64,000 nucleotides of DNA, taken from NCBI GenBank assembly GCA_963821235.1, contig CAWGCS010000002.1:124001-188000 (forward strand), written 5' to 3'. The stretch comes from CTSoil-043 sp963821235. GTDB taxonomy: Bacteria > Chloroflexota > Limnocylindria > Limnocylindrales > CSP1-4. Position 1 is the first letter of the stretch. Every line of letters begins with the position of its first letter. Positions 16,577 through 24,397 of this stretch are shown piece by piece. The notes beneath the pieces are model-generated. The model did not search any database. It was not told the origin of the DNA and saw nothing but the letters and a program-made list of their open reading frames with translations. Made by a program: the position numbers and the translations under genes.

Positions 16577-17526
16577 CTGTCCGCGAGCCCGCGAGCGGCC
16601 GTCACGAGCCACTCGCGGAGCTCGGCCGGACCGACGGCCTCCGCCCGGCCCCCCAGCCGGAGGAGGTCCAGGTAGGCGAAGTCCATCGACTCGTGGCGGA
16701 ACCGGAGGGTCTCCGTTCCGTCGGCGTCCGGTCGGCGCACCCTGCGGATCGTCGCCGCGGCGGTGGCGCCGATCGTCCGTTCCAGGGCCTCGCGGCAGCC
16801 GGGCTGCACCCGGACGGTGACGTGGACCGGCGCCTGGGCCTCCTCGAAGCGGGCCGTCGAGGCGGTCCAGAAGGCCGCGAGGTCGAAGTCGGGCGGGCGC
16901 TCGAACGGCTCGCCGAGGACCGCCTCCTCCACCCTCGAGACACGAAAGGTCCGCGGCTCGCCCTTGGAGATCGCCACGAGGTACCAGATGCCGCCCTTCA
17001 GCACGAGGCCCAGCGGGGCGAGGCCGCGGCGCTCGACGCGCTCGTCGCGGCGGTACGTCACCTCCACCTCGCGAGCCTCCCAGACGGCCGACGCCAGGAG
17101 CTCGAGGCAGGGCAGCGGCTCGGACTGCTTGAACCAGCCGGGGGCGTCGAGGTGGAAGCGGGCCTGGATGCGGGTCGCGCGGGCGCGCAGCTCCGGCGGC
17201 AGCGCGGCCAGCACCTTGAGCCGGGCGGCCGTCACGACCGTGCCCAGGCCGAGCTCCGCCGCCGGCCCCGGCAGGCCGGAGAGGAAGAGCGCCTCGGCCT
17301 CGTCCGTGGTGAGGCCGGTCAGCCGGGTCCGGTAGCCGTCGACGAGGCGTACGCCGCCGGCCGGCCCACGCTCGGCGTAGATCGGGACGCCGGCCTGGGC
17401 GAGCGCCTCGACGTCGCGATAGACGGTCCGGACGGAGACCTCCAGCTCGTCCGCCAGCTGGGCCGACGTCTGGTGCCCGCGCGACTGGAGGAGCAGGAGC
17501 AGGTTGACGAGACGGCTGGCGCGCAT
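16549..17526 (-). CDS. HTH/WYL-domain transcriptional regulator
   Basis: A 325-residue DeoR/YafY-type regulator. Winged helix at the N-terminus: RASRLVNLLLLLQSRGHQTSA then LEVSVRTVYRDVEALAQAG (recognition helix, about residues 30-48). Middle WYL domain: GIWYLVAISKGEPRTFRVSRV (the WYL core, about residues 200-220). A WCX-type C-terminal extension follows. I chose ATG 17526: TATGCT (17534-17539) is 7 nt upstream, the leaderless pattern seen elsewhere here. ATG 17550 has an AGGA 6 nt before it and is the alternative. It probably regulates itself and the SWIM gene through the TCCTGTCAGGT repeats. Confidence 0.9.
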   Translation of the reverse strand: MRASRLVNLLLLLQSRGHQTSAQLADELEVSVRTVYRDVEALAQAGVPIYAERGPAGGVRLVDGYRTRLTGLTTDEAEALFLSGLPGPAAELGLGTVVTAARLKVLAALPPELRARATRIQARFHLDAPGWFKQSEPLPCLELLASAVWEAREVEVTYRRDERVERRGLAPLGLVLKGGIWYLVAISKGEPRTFRVSRVEEAVLGEPFERPPDFDLAAFWTASTARFEEAQAPVHVTVRVQPGCREALERTIGATAAATIRRVRRPDADGTETLRFRHESMDFAYLDLLRLGGRAEAVGPAELREWLVTAARGLADSYGVTSRTG

Positions 17527-17556
17527 CGGCGCCAGCATAGCGCCAATCATGACGGG

Positions 17557-17567
17557 TCCTGTCAGGT
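17557..17567. promoter_or_regulatory. TCCTGTCAGGT element upstream of the WYL and SWIM genes
   Basis: The exact reverse complement of 16325-16335. It lies in the intergenic space between the divergent WYL gene (start 17526) and SWIM gene (start 17616). With the flanking TGAC (17549-17552) it forms TGAC-n7-GTCA. It would overlap the -35 region of the WYL promoter, compatible with autoregulation. Confidence 0.45.
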
Positions 17568-17615
17568 ATCCGTGTGATCCTCGACCACCAACCGCCCGAA
17601 CGCAGGGGGACTCCC

Positions 17616-17912
17616 ATGGCTTCCGTCGCCGACCTCGTCGAGCCCGACGCCCTCCACCGCCTCGCCGCGGCCGCGACCCTGGCCGCCGGCCGCGAGCTGG
17701 CCGCCGCCGATCGCGTCCACATCACGATCTTCGGGCAGCTGACCGTGGCCGCCCGGGTCGACGGGCCCGGCCGGGCGTCGACGGCCCTGTCCGCGACCGG
17801 CTCCACTCTCCACTGGTCGTGCACCTGCCTCGCCGGTCGTGGCGGCGCCTTCTGCGAGCACCTGGTGGCGACCGCACAGGTCGCCTGGGATCGCGCGCCG
17901 GATCGAGGCTAG
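17616..17912 (+). CDS. SWIM zinc-finger protein
   Basis: A 98-residue protein ending in a SWIM finger: WSCTCLAGRGGAFCEHLVA, i.e. C-x-C-x8-C-x-H (about residues 69-82). SWIM domains bind DNA or proteins. The family is often encoded beside a WYL regulator, as here, and its N-terminus VDALHRLAAAATLAAGRE is probably helical. ATG 17616 has CAGGGGGA 6 nt upstream. The 3' end overlaps the methyltransferase stop by 4 bp on the other strand. Confidence 0.85.
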   Translation: MASVADLVEPDALHRLAAAATLAAGRELAAADRVHITIFGQLTVAARVDGPGRASTALSATGSTLHWSCTCLAGRGGAFCEHLVATAQVAWDRAPDRG

Positions 17913-18637
17913 GTCGCCGGCGGCTCCGCCTCGCGGACGAGCTCGAGCCGGTTGGTCACGGCGAGCGGCCCTGGCCAGCGGAACGGCTCAGTCCGGGCAC
18001 CCTCGAACCCGCCCGCGGCGGCGACCGCGGCCAGGCGAGGCGCCTTCCGCTCGAGGTGTCCCCAGCGATCCGAGAGGTCGTAGACGATCGCCCGGGCGCC
18101 GGGACGCAGGACCCGCCGGATCTCGGCGAAGCCGGCTGCCGCGTCGGGCCAATGGTGGACCGAGAACGAGCTGGTGACGAGGTCGAACGAGGCGTCGGGG
18201 AAGGGGAGGGCGGCGACGTCCCCGAGCTGGAACGCCACGCGGTCGTGGACCGTCCCGCGCCCGGCCCGGGCATTGGCGCGCTCCAGCATGGCGGCGTCGA
18301 TGTCGATGCCGGTCAGGCGCAGGTCCGGGATGCGGCGTGCCAGCTCGACGGCGAGGTTGCCCGGCCCCGGACCGATCTCCAGGACCTCGGGCGCGCGGAT
18401 CCCGGCCGTCGCGGCTGCGAGGTCGGCGGCCATCCGCCGGTAGAGACCCCCGAGCAGCGCCCCGGCGGCCAGGTCGTACGCCCGCGCGCTCGGCGCCGAG
18501 CAGGTCGCCCAGCCGCCCGGCCGTTGGGTCGAGGCGCGCGGCTCGGCTCGATCCCGGCGGCGCACTGCCATCCGCCAGGCTGCGGAGATCGCCGCCAGCG
18601 CGGTGCCGGCAATGAGGACGGAGCGAACGAGCGACAT
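17909..18637 (-). CDS. SAM-dependent class I methyltransferase, membrane-anchored
   Basis: A 242-residue Rossmann methyltransferase. An N-terminal hydrophobic segment (SVLIAGTALAAISAAW, residues 5-20) probably anchors it to the membrane. VLEIGPGPGNLAVELARR is motif I and LTGIDIDAAMLERANARA is motif II with the ribose-binding Asp. LPFPDASFDLVTSSFSVHHW is motif IV-V, typical of UbiE/COQ5-like enzymes acting on lipids or small molecules. The substrate cannot be told. No neighbour hints at a pathway. It converges with the SWIM gene. Confidence 0.88.
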   Translation of the reverse strand: MSLVRSVLIAGTALAAISAAWRMAVRRRDRAEPRASTQRPGGWATCSAPSARAYDLAAGALLGGLYRRMAADLAAATAGIRAPEVLEIGPGPGNLAVELARRIPDLRLTGIDIDAAMLERANARAGRGTVHDRVAFQLGDVAALPFPDASFDLVTSSFSVHHWPDAAAGFAEIRRVLRPGARAIVYDLSDRWGHLERKAPRLAAVAAAGGFEGARTEPFRWPGPLAVTNRLELVREAEPPAT

Positions 18638-18736
18638 CGAGGGGAAGCGTAGCGCGTCGGTCGCCGAGTCCGGGGACAAGCACGGCGTGTCCGCGCGGGC
18701 GAGCCCGCGACTGAGGAGATGCACGGCGAGCCCGGA

Positions 18737-19126
18737 TCAGCCGCGCCAGCGGAGCCAGAGGAGCGCGGCCAGGTAGGCGATCCCGGCCGCGGCAGCGACG
18801 AGTGCGAAATCGGAGCCGCTCTGGCCACGAGCGATCTCCCAGAGGAAGCCGCCGATGGCCACGACGATGGCGACGAATCCGGCCACGGCAGTGGCGAGGA
18901 CGTCGAACCGCGAGAGGCGTTCGTCGGCGGGTTGGCCCCGCAGCACCGCGACCGTCTCGCTTCGGCCGCCGAAGACCACGAGCACCGCACTGTAGAGCGC
19001 CATGAGGGCCAACATGCCCAGGCCAAGCGCCGGCTGACCACCGATCGCGGACGCCGCGAACATCGCCACGCCCATCAGGAGCCCGAAGGCCGGCACGCCC
19101 CATCTAGCGCTCATCGTCGTCTCCAT
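18737..19126 (-). CDS. Four-helix membrane protein paired with an Xre regulator
   Basis: A 129-residue protein with four hydrophobic segments (about residues 8-25, 30-50, 77-97 and 105-125) and a hydrophilic loop RSETVAVLRGQPADERLSRF. No enzymatic motif. It overlaps the 3' end of the Xre-family regulator by 23 bp (starting at 19126, or 19114 if the second Met is used). Small Xre/membrane-protein pairs are common; the membrane protein's role is unknown. Confidence 0.8.
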   Translation of the reverse strand: METTMSARWGVPAFGLLMGVAMFAASAIGGQPALGLGMLALMALYSAVLVVFGGRSETVAVLRGQPADERLSRFDVLATAVAGFVAIVVAIGGFLWEIARGQSGSDFALVAAAAGIAYLAALLWLRWRG

Positions 19127-19307
19127 GGAACAGCTCCTCTACCGGCTTGCCGAAGAAGCGCGCCAGCTCGATCGCCAGGGGGAGCGACGGCAGGTAGCGA
19201 CCGGTCTCGATGGCGTTGACCGTCTGACGCGAAACCTTCAATGCGACGGCCAGATCCTCCTGTCGGAGGCCCTTGCCCGTCCGGAGCTCCCGTACGTCGT
19301 TGCGCAT
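19104..19307 (-). CDS. Xre/Cro-type HTH regulator
   Basis: A 67-residue DNA-binding protein, a single HTH_3 domain: LRTGKGLRQEDLAVALKVSR then QTVNAIETGRYLPSLPLAIE, a classic Cro/C1 helix-turn-helix, and a short tail FGKPVEELFHGDDDER. It shares the YozG/PlcR-like compact Xre pattern. ATG 19307 lies 8 nt downstream of the -10 element TACCTT (19320-19315), with a perfect inverted repeat just upstream, so autorepression is likely. The membrane protein gene overlaps its end. Confidence 0.92.
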   Translation of the reverse strand: MRNDVRELRTGKGLRQEDLAVALKVSRQTVNAIETGRYLPSLPLAIELARFFGKPVEELFHGDDDER

Positions 19308-19314
19308 GGATGGA

Positions 19315-19343
19315 AAGGTAACTTGACACGGCGATCGTGTCAA
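19315..19343 (-). promoter_or_regulatory. Promoter of the Xre gene
   Basis: On the minus strand TTGACA (19343-19338), a perfect -35, is followed after 17 nt by TACCTT (19320-19315). The -10 is weak. The initiation point would be about 8 nt or less before ATG 19307, so the mRNA is nearly leaderless. Confidence 0.7.
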
Positions 19344-19344
19344 G
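19322..19344. promoter_or_regulatory. Operator: CTTGACACG-n5-CGTGTCAAG
   Basis: A perfect 9-bp inverted repeat with 5-bp spacer overlapping the -35 and spacer of the Xre promoter. The position and symmetry are what a dimeric Xre repressor would bind. The -35 hexamer TTGACA is part of one arm. Confidence 0.75.
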
Positions 19345-19399
19345 CGTCCTTTACATCGCCCCTGGCGGCGTGGGGCTACGGGCGCCGGTGACGACGCAC

Positions 19400-19431
19400 A
19401 CTGAGGCCGGGCCTCGCGGCCCGGCCTCAGT
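19400..19431 (-). terminator. Hairpin terminator after nrdJ
   Basis: A 14-bp perfect stem (ACTGAGGCCGGGCC / GGCCCGGCCTCAGT, reading the plus strand) with loop TCGC. It starts 21 bp past the nrdJ stop, between nrdJ and the Xre gene. No clear U-tract follows, as is common in such GC-rich genomes. Confidence 0.7.
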
Positions 19432-19451
19432 TCAGCGACGCGGAGTGAGGA

Positions 19452-22400
19452 TCAGCTGCACCCGCTCGTGCTGCCGCAGTTGAGGCACTTGTAGCAGCTG
19501 CCGTTGCGGACCATGATCGAGCCGCACTCGGCGCAGGAGGGGGCGTCCTCCTGGATCTTGAAGGCGGTGCGCTCGATGCCGAGCGAGGCCGCGAAGGCCG
19601 ACGCCGCGCCGCTCTTCCCGTTGCCGTTCCCGTTGGCGTGGCCGTTGCCGTTCGCATGACCGTTCTTCGCCGGCTCCACGACCGGCAGGTCCACCTTCGC
19701 CGAGGAGGCGGGCGGGCTCGCCTGGGCGGTCGCCGGGCCGGAGCCCGGGGCTGCCGCGGTCGCGGTCGCCGTGGCCTTCGCCGTCGTCGCCGGCGGCTCC
19801 TGCGCCTCGTCGATCGCCGACGGGCCCTCTCCAGGCTGCGGCGCCAGGGCCGCCCCGCCGAAGGCGAGCGGCGCCTGGACGACCGACGAGCCACGCTCCT
19901 GGATGCCGAGCGCCGCCCGGTCGTCGCCGACGAGGAAGCGGCTCCCGAGCCAGCGGAAGATGTAGTCGATGATCGACTTCGCGATGGGGATCTCGCTGTT
20001 GCCGGTGAAGCCGGACGGCTCGAAGCGGACGTGGGCGAACTTGTTCACGAGGTCGCGCAGCGGCACGCCGTACTGGAGGGCCAGGCTGATCGCCGTGGCG
20101 AAGGTGTCCATCAGCCCCGAGACCGTGGACCCCTCCTTGGCCATCTTGAGGAAGATCTCGCCCGGCTGGCCGTCCGGATAGAGGCCGACCGTGATGTAGC
20201 CCTCGTGGCCGGAGATCTCGAACTTGTGGGTGACCGCGGTCCGCTCGGACGGGAGCCGGTGGCGGTGCGGCTTCGTCGCCTCCGCCTGGGCCGCCGCCAG
20301 CTGCTTGCGGAGCTCGGCGACGATCTCCGTCCCCGCCTTCGTCTCGTCGTCGCTCTTCAGCTTGGAGGTGCTGAGGGGCTGGCTCCGCTTGCTGTTGTCG
20401 CGGTAGATCGCGATCGCCTTGAGGCCCAGCTTCCAGCCCTCGAGGTAGATCTGCTCGATCTCGTCGACGGTCGCCGCCTCGGGCATGTTGACGGTCTTGC
20501 TGATGGCCCCGGAGAGGAACGGCTGGACCGCGGCCATCATCCGGACGTGGCCCATGGGGAGGATGGAGCGGACGCCGTTGCGGGGCTTGAAGGCGCAGTC
20601 GAAGACGGTCAGGTGCTCCGGCTTGAGGCCGGGTGCGCCCTCGATCGTCTCCCGCTCGTCGACGTAGGCGACGATCTCCTCCACCTGCGTCGGCGTGTAG
20701 CCGAGCCGCCGCAGGGCGCCGGGGACCGTGTTGTTGACGATCTTGATGTAGCCCTCGCCGACGAGCTTCTTGTACTTGATGAGCGCGATGTCCGGCTCGA
20801 TGCCGGTGGTGTCGCAGTCGAGCATGAAGGCTATGGTGCCGGTCGGGGCAAGCAGACTGGTCTGCGCGTTGCGGTAGCCGTGCTGCTCGCCGAGCTCGTA
20901 GGTCTCGTCCCACAGATTGCGGGCGGCTGCGCCCAGCCCGGCCGGCACGCCTTCGGTGGGGATGTGCGTCGCCGCCTCGCGATGCTTGGCGATCACGGCC
21001 ATGAACGGGGCGCGGTTCTTCTCGAACTCGATGAACGGGCCGCCGTGATCGCGGGCGATCACGGCGCTCTGGCGGTAGGCCTCCGCGGTGAGGATCGAGG
21101 TGATCGCGCCCGCGTAGGCCTGCCCGTCGGGCGAGTCGTAGGCCAGGCCCCGGCTCATCAGGAGCGCCCCGAGGTTGGCGTAGCCCAGGCCCAGCGGCCG
21201 GAAGCGGTGGCTGTTCTCCTCGATCTTCGGCGTGGGGTAGGAGGCGTTGTCGACGAGGATCTCCTGGGCCGTGATCGTCAGGCGGCAGCCGTAGCGGAAG
21301 GCGTCCACATCGATCTCGCCGTCCTCGCCGACGAACTTCATCAAATTCACCGACGCCAAGTTGCAGCTGGTGTCATTCAGGAACGAAAACTCACTGCAAT
21401 TGTGGACAACGAGGCCATTTGCGACGAAATGGCTGGTCGCCCGCTCCGTGAGGTCAAAGACATCCTCCTCGCCCAGCGGCGTGACGGAGGCGATCGGGTC
21501 GGTCATCTCCTCCCGGTACACGCCGACGGTGGCGTTGAGGGTGGCGAGGGCCGCAGCCTTGGGGCTTTCGGCCATGAACCCGATCTCGCGCTCGAATGCT
21601 TGGCGGGACGAGCGGGTGATCCGGAGGGAGTGCATCTCGCGGACCGGATACGCCTTCATCCCGCCGCGGCCGTCGGGGAGCATCGCCTCGAGCCGCCCCC
21701 CGCGGCGGTTCTCGTAGAGCTTCGCCTTGACGCCGAAGGCCAGGAGCAGGCGCTGGACCTGGATGAGCAGCTCGAGCGAGGTCGAGTCCAGCCCGACGTA
21801 CTGGCTCCTGTCGCCTGAGTCCACCACCGTCCCGTCGGCCGTGAAGAGACCGCGCAGCACGCCCGCGAGCGAGGCGCGGTCGAGGCCGTGGACGGCCGGC
21901 TTGAGCCGCTTCGCGTCGCTGCCCTCGTCGAGGACCGCGTACTGCATGAACTGCTCGATGACCGGCCGCGAGGCGAAGGCCAGGCGCGATCCGGTGGCCC
22001 CGAACGAGACGTGGACGCCGCCATTGCGGCCGACCGAGCCGACCGCCTTGCGGAGGTGCTTTTGCTCGTTGATCTCGCCGACGACCGCTTCGAGGACGAC
22101 CGCCTCGTCCCGGTGCATCGTCAGCATGATCATCGGACGCTCGCCTCGCTCCTCCGAGGCCCAGGTGAGGCAGCCGTCGCCGACCGCGAGGCCGATCGCC
22201 TCGGCCAAGCGGGGTGCGATCGTCTCGCGCCCGAACCCGGGGCCCTGGAGGGCGATCTCGTCGGCCGTCGTCAGCTCGCGAACGGCCACGTCGCCGCGCT
22301 GTGTCGCGACCTTGTGGTCTGCCGTGATGCGGACGCGATAGCCGGCTCGGGTCTTCAGCTCGAGGACGGGCTTGCGCCCGGTCGGGAAGATGCGATCAAC

Positions 22401-23786
22401 CGGGTGCGGCGCTCCGTCGGAGCCGATGACGTTGACCCGCTCGCCGACCATGGACTCGATCGATCGCCAGCCTTCGTCGGTCGCGACGAGCGTGTCTCCA
22501 GTGACGCACGGATTCGTGGCGTACTGGCGATCCGTGTTCGAAACCGGGTTCCACTCGTTGATCGTGGTGTCGTACTGGATCCCGGGGTCGCCGCAGACGT
22601 GGGCGGCCTCGGCCATGCGCCGGAAGATGGTCCGGGCGCGGTGCGTCTCCATCGGCGCTCCGGTGACCACGGCGTGGGTGGTCCAGTCGCCGTCCCGCTC
22701 GACCGCGCGCATGAAGTCGTCCGTCACCCGGACCGAGTGGTTCGCGTTCTGGAAGGCAACCGACCCGTAGGCCTCGCCTGTGAAGGAGGGGTCGTAGCCC
22801 TGCTCGATGAGCGCCCAGGCCTTCCTCTCCTCGAGCATCTTGCTGTCGACGAAATCGAGGATGTCGGGGTGGCCGACGTCCAGGATGACCATCTTGGCCG
22901 CACGCCGGGTCTTTCCACCGCTCTTGACGACCGAGGCAAACGAGTCGTAGCCGCGCATGAACGAGACCGGGCCGCTGGCCGTGCCGCCGCCGGCCATCTT
23001 CTCCCGCGAGGAACGGATGGTGGACAGGTTGGAGCCGGCGCCGGAGCCGTACTTGAAGAGCATCGCCTCCGTCTTGGCCAGGTCCATGATGCTGGTCATG
23101 GAGTCCTGGACGGAGTTGATGAAGCAGGCCGAGCACTGCGGCCGGGGCTCGATGCCGACGTTGAACCAGACCGGCGAGTTGAAGCTCATCTTCTGGTGCA
23201 CGAGCATGTGGGTGAGCTCGGCCTGGAAGGTGGCGAGGTCCTCCGGGGTCGCGAAGTAGCGCTGGGTCTCCGCCCAGGCGGCGATGGTCAGGACGACGCG
23301 GTCGATGAGCTGGCGGACGCTCGTCTCCCGCTCCTGGGTGCCCAGATGGCCGCGGAAGTACTTGCTGACGACGACGTTGGTGGCCAGCTGGCTCCAGAAC
23401 GCCGGGACCTCGACGTCCTTCTGCTCGAAGACGAGCTTGCCGGACTCGTTGCCGATGGCGGCCGTCCGGACCTCCCAGGGGATCTCGTCGTAGGGGTGGA
23501 CGCCGGGGCGGGTCCAGCGGCGCTCGAAGGTCAGGCCGCGGGTCCCCTCGCCGGTGAAGCGGAGGGCGCCCATCGCCGCGCTCGCGGCCTCCTCGGCGCG
23601 GGCTCGCAGCGCGGCGGCGTCGGCGAAGGCGGCGTTGGCGCGGGCCGCGACGGCCTCGGCGGTCCCCGCCGGGGCGCCGGCCGGGGCAGGGGAGCGGCCG
23701 GCGGGTGCGGCTCCCTTGCCGCGCGACCTGGCGGGCTTCGCGTCCGTGGGGACGACCGGGACGACGTCGTGTACGGCTCGAGCCAT
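19452..23786 (-). CDS. nrdJ: Adenosylcobalamin-dependent (class II) ribonucleotide reductase with an intein
   Basis: Reduces ribonucleotides to deoxyribonucleotides using a B12-derived thiyl radical. 1444 residues encoded, about 1074 after splicing. Recognised regions: VPAFWSQLATNVVVSKYFRG, HMLVHQKMSFNSPVWFNVGI, QCSACFINSVQDSM (first redox Cys), KYGSGAGSNLSTIRSSREKM, ATNP|CSEFSFLNDTSCNLAS (radical Cys and second redox Cys, split by the intein), LAPTGTIAFMLDCDTTGIEP and a C-terminal CAECGSIMVRNGSCYKCLNC zinc cluster. The Ala/Pro-rich linker before it replaces an ATP cone. The start is ATG 23786 with GAGGAG upstream. Tandem NrdR boxes, promoter and leader lie at 23787-24154; a terminator follows. 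Confidence 0.96.
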   Translation of the reverse strand: MARAVHDVVPVVPTDAKPARSRGKGAAPAGRSPAPAGAPAGTAEAVAARANAAFADAAALRARAEEAASAAMGALRFTGEGTRGLTFERRWTRPGVHPYDEIPWEVRTAAIGNESGKLVFEQKDVEVPAFWSQLATNVVVSKYFRGHLGTQERETSVRQLIDRVVLTIAAWAETQRYFATPEDLATFQAELTHMLVHQKMSFNSPVWFNVGIEPRPQCSACFINSVQDSMTSIMDLAKTEAMLFKYGSGAGSNLSTIRSSREKMAGGGTASGPVSFMRGYDSFASVVKSGGKTRRAAKMVILDVGHPDILDFVDSKMLEERKAWALIEQGYDPSFTGEAYGSVAFQNANHSVRVTDDFMRAVERDGDWTTHAVVTGAPMETHRARTIFRRMAEAAHVCGDPGIQYDTTINEWNPVSNTDRQYATNPCVTGDTLVATDEGWRSIESMVGERVNVIGSDGAPHPVDRIFPTGRKPVLELKTRAGYRVRITADHKVATQRGDVAVRELTTADEIALQGPGFGRETIAPRLAEAIGLAVGDGCLTWASEERGERPMIMLTMHRDEAVVLEAVVGEINEQKHLRKAVGSVGRNGGVHVSFGATGSRLAFASRPVIEQFMQYAVLDEGSDAKRLKPAVHGLDRASLAGVLRGLFTADGTVVDSGDRSQYVGLDSTSLELLIQVQRLLLAFGVKAKLYENRRGGRLEAMLPDGRGGMKAYPVREMHSLRITRSSRQAFEREIGFMAESPKAAALATLNATVGVYREEMTDPIASVTPLGEEDVFDLTERATSHFVANGLVVHNCSEFSFLNDTSCNLASVNLMKFVGEDGEIDVDAFRYGCRLTITAQEILVDNASYPTPKIEENSHRFRPLGLGYANLGALLMSRGLAYDSPDGQAYAGAITSILTAEAYRQSAVIARDHGGPFIEFEKNRAPFMAVIAKHREAATHIPTEGVPAGLGAAARNLWDETYELGEQHGYRNAQTSLLAPTGTIAFMLDCDTTGIEPDIALIKYKKLVGEGYIKIVNNTVPGALRRLGYTPTQVEEIVAYVDERETIEGAPGLKPEHLTVFDCAFKPRNGVRSILPMGHVRMMAAVQPFLSGAISKTVNMPEAATVDEIEQIYLEGWKLGLKAIAIYRDNSKRSQPLSTSKLKSDDETKAGTEIVAELRKQLAAAQAEATKPHRHRLPSERTAVTHKFEISGHEGYITVGLYPDGQPGEIFLKMAKEGSTVSGLMDTFATAISLALQYGVPLRDLVNKFAHVRFEPSGFTGNSEIPIAKSIIDYIFRWLGSRFLVGDDRAALGIQERGSSVVQAPLAFGGAALAPQPGEGPSAIDEAQEPPATTAKATATATAAAPGSGPATAQASPPASSAKVDLPVVEPAKNGHANGNGHANGNGNGKSGAASAFAASLGIERTAFKIQEDAPSCAECGSIMVRNGSCYKCLNCGSTSGCS
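21399..22508 (-). other. Intein with LAGLIDADG homing endonuclease inside NrdJ
   Basis: A 370-residue protein-splicing element. N-terminal block A begins CVTGDTLVATDEGWRSIE; block B RITADHKVATQ has the TxxH-type His; the C-terminal blocks F and G end SHFVANGLVVHN. The +1 extein residue is the Cys of CSEFSF. Two DOD motifs, LAEAIGLAVGDGCLTW and LAGVLRGLFTADGTV, keep both acidic residues, so the endonuclease may be active. The coding is uninterrupted. The intein is inserted directly before the thiyl-radical cysteine. Codons close to the C-terminal junction differ from the host style. Confidence 0.95.
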
Positions 23787-24069
23787 CGTGGGCCTGCTCC
23801 TCTTCCGGGCCGGCGGGTCGCCGCCCCGGTCCCTGTCCCCGGCGCCCGGCGTCGGGTCGTGCTCCTGGCGGTCCGCCCGCCCCACCATCAGAACGCTCCC
23901 CCCTCGGCGTCCGACGGCCCGCATGGGGCCGGCCCGCCGCTGGCGGTGTAGCTGCGCCGTGGTCGCGTCGCACGCCCGACGCCCCTTCGGCATGCCCTCC
24001 GCCGGACCGGGTCTCCAGCCGCCCGGACGGGCTCCGGGGGCGGTGCGCCCGGCTGAGGGCGGTCCCCGC
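23787..24069 (-). other. Long nrdJ leader with no recognised RNA family
   Basis: About 275 nt separate the predicted transcription start from the nrdJ ATG. I looked for a cobalamin riboswitch (B12 box, GCCACTG) and did not find one. A structured leader motif has been described upstream of nrdJ in metagenomic and Chloroflexota sequence; whether this leader matches it I cannot tell by eye. It contains several GC-rich potential hairpins. Confidence 0.4.
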
Positions 24070-24098
24070 ATCGTACCGCTCCGACCGGGTCGAGTCAA
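24070..24098 (-). promoter_or_regulatory. nrdJ promoter
   Basis: Minus strand TTGACT (24098-24093), 17-nt spacer, TACGAT (24075-24070). Both hexamers are good sigma-70 matches. It lies about 10 bp downstream of the NrdR boxes on the transcribed side. Confidence 0.8.
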
Positions 24099-24104
24099 GG
24101 CCAA

Positions 24105-24154
24105 ACCACAAGATGTAGTGGTGCGGTGCGCTCTCGCACAACAAGATGTAGTGG
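24105..24154. promoter_or_regulatory. Tandem NrdR-box-like sites upstream of nrdJ
   Basis: ACAAGATGTAGTGG occurs exactly twice (24108-24121 and 24141-24154), 33 bp apart, three helical turns. The first copy is extended to ACCACAAGATGTAGTGGT. This fits the NrdR box ACACwATATwTwGTGT in partial form, and NrdR boxes usually occur in helically phased pairs before ribonucleotide reductase genes. NrdR itself is not in the window. Confidence 0.82.
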
Positions 24155-24321
24155 AGCGGGCCACGGAGCGTGGACAACCCGGTGCCCCGTCGTGGACGAG
24201 CGGTGGGTCCCGTGTGGATCACCTGTCCCGGGTCGTGGATCGCGCCCGACGACGGCGTTGCCGGACCATCATACCGAACGGGCGTGCGATATGGAACTCT
24301 CGCCTCGACCGTGGCGAACGT

Positions 24322-24397
24322 GCCGCGCCGGGTGAGGCGCCGCGCCGGGTGAGGCGCCGCGCCGGGTGAGGCGCCGCGCCGGGTGAGGCGCCGCGCC
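24322..24397. repeat. 17-bp tandem repeat, 4 full units plus part
   Basis: GCCGCGCCGGGTGAGGC repeats perfectly at 24322, 24339, 24356 and 24373, with an 8-bp partial copy after. It begins right at the ccsB stop, in the gap between ccsB and the nrdJ promoter. All copies are identical, so it is recent or maintained. Confidence 0.9.

Noticed and set aside
23787..24107. Cobalamin riboswitch before the B12-dependent nrdJ
   Set aside because: No B12 box or the conserved cobalamin-core elements could be found on the coding strand; GC-rich hairpins alone are not evidence.
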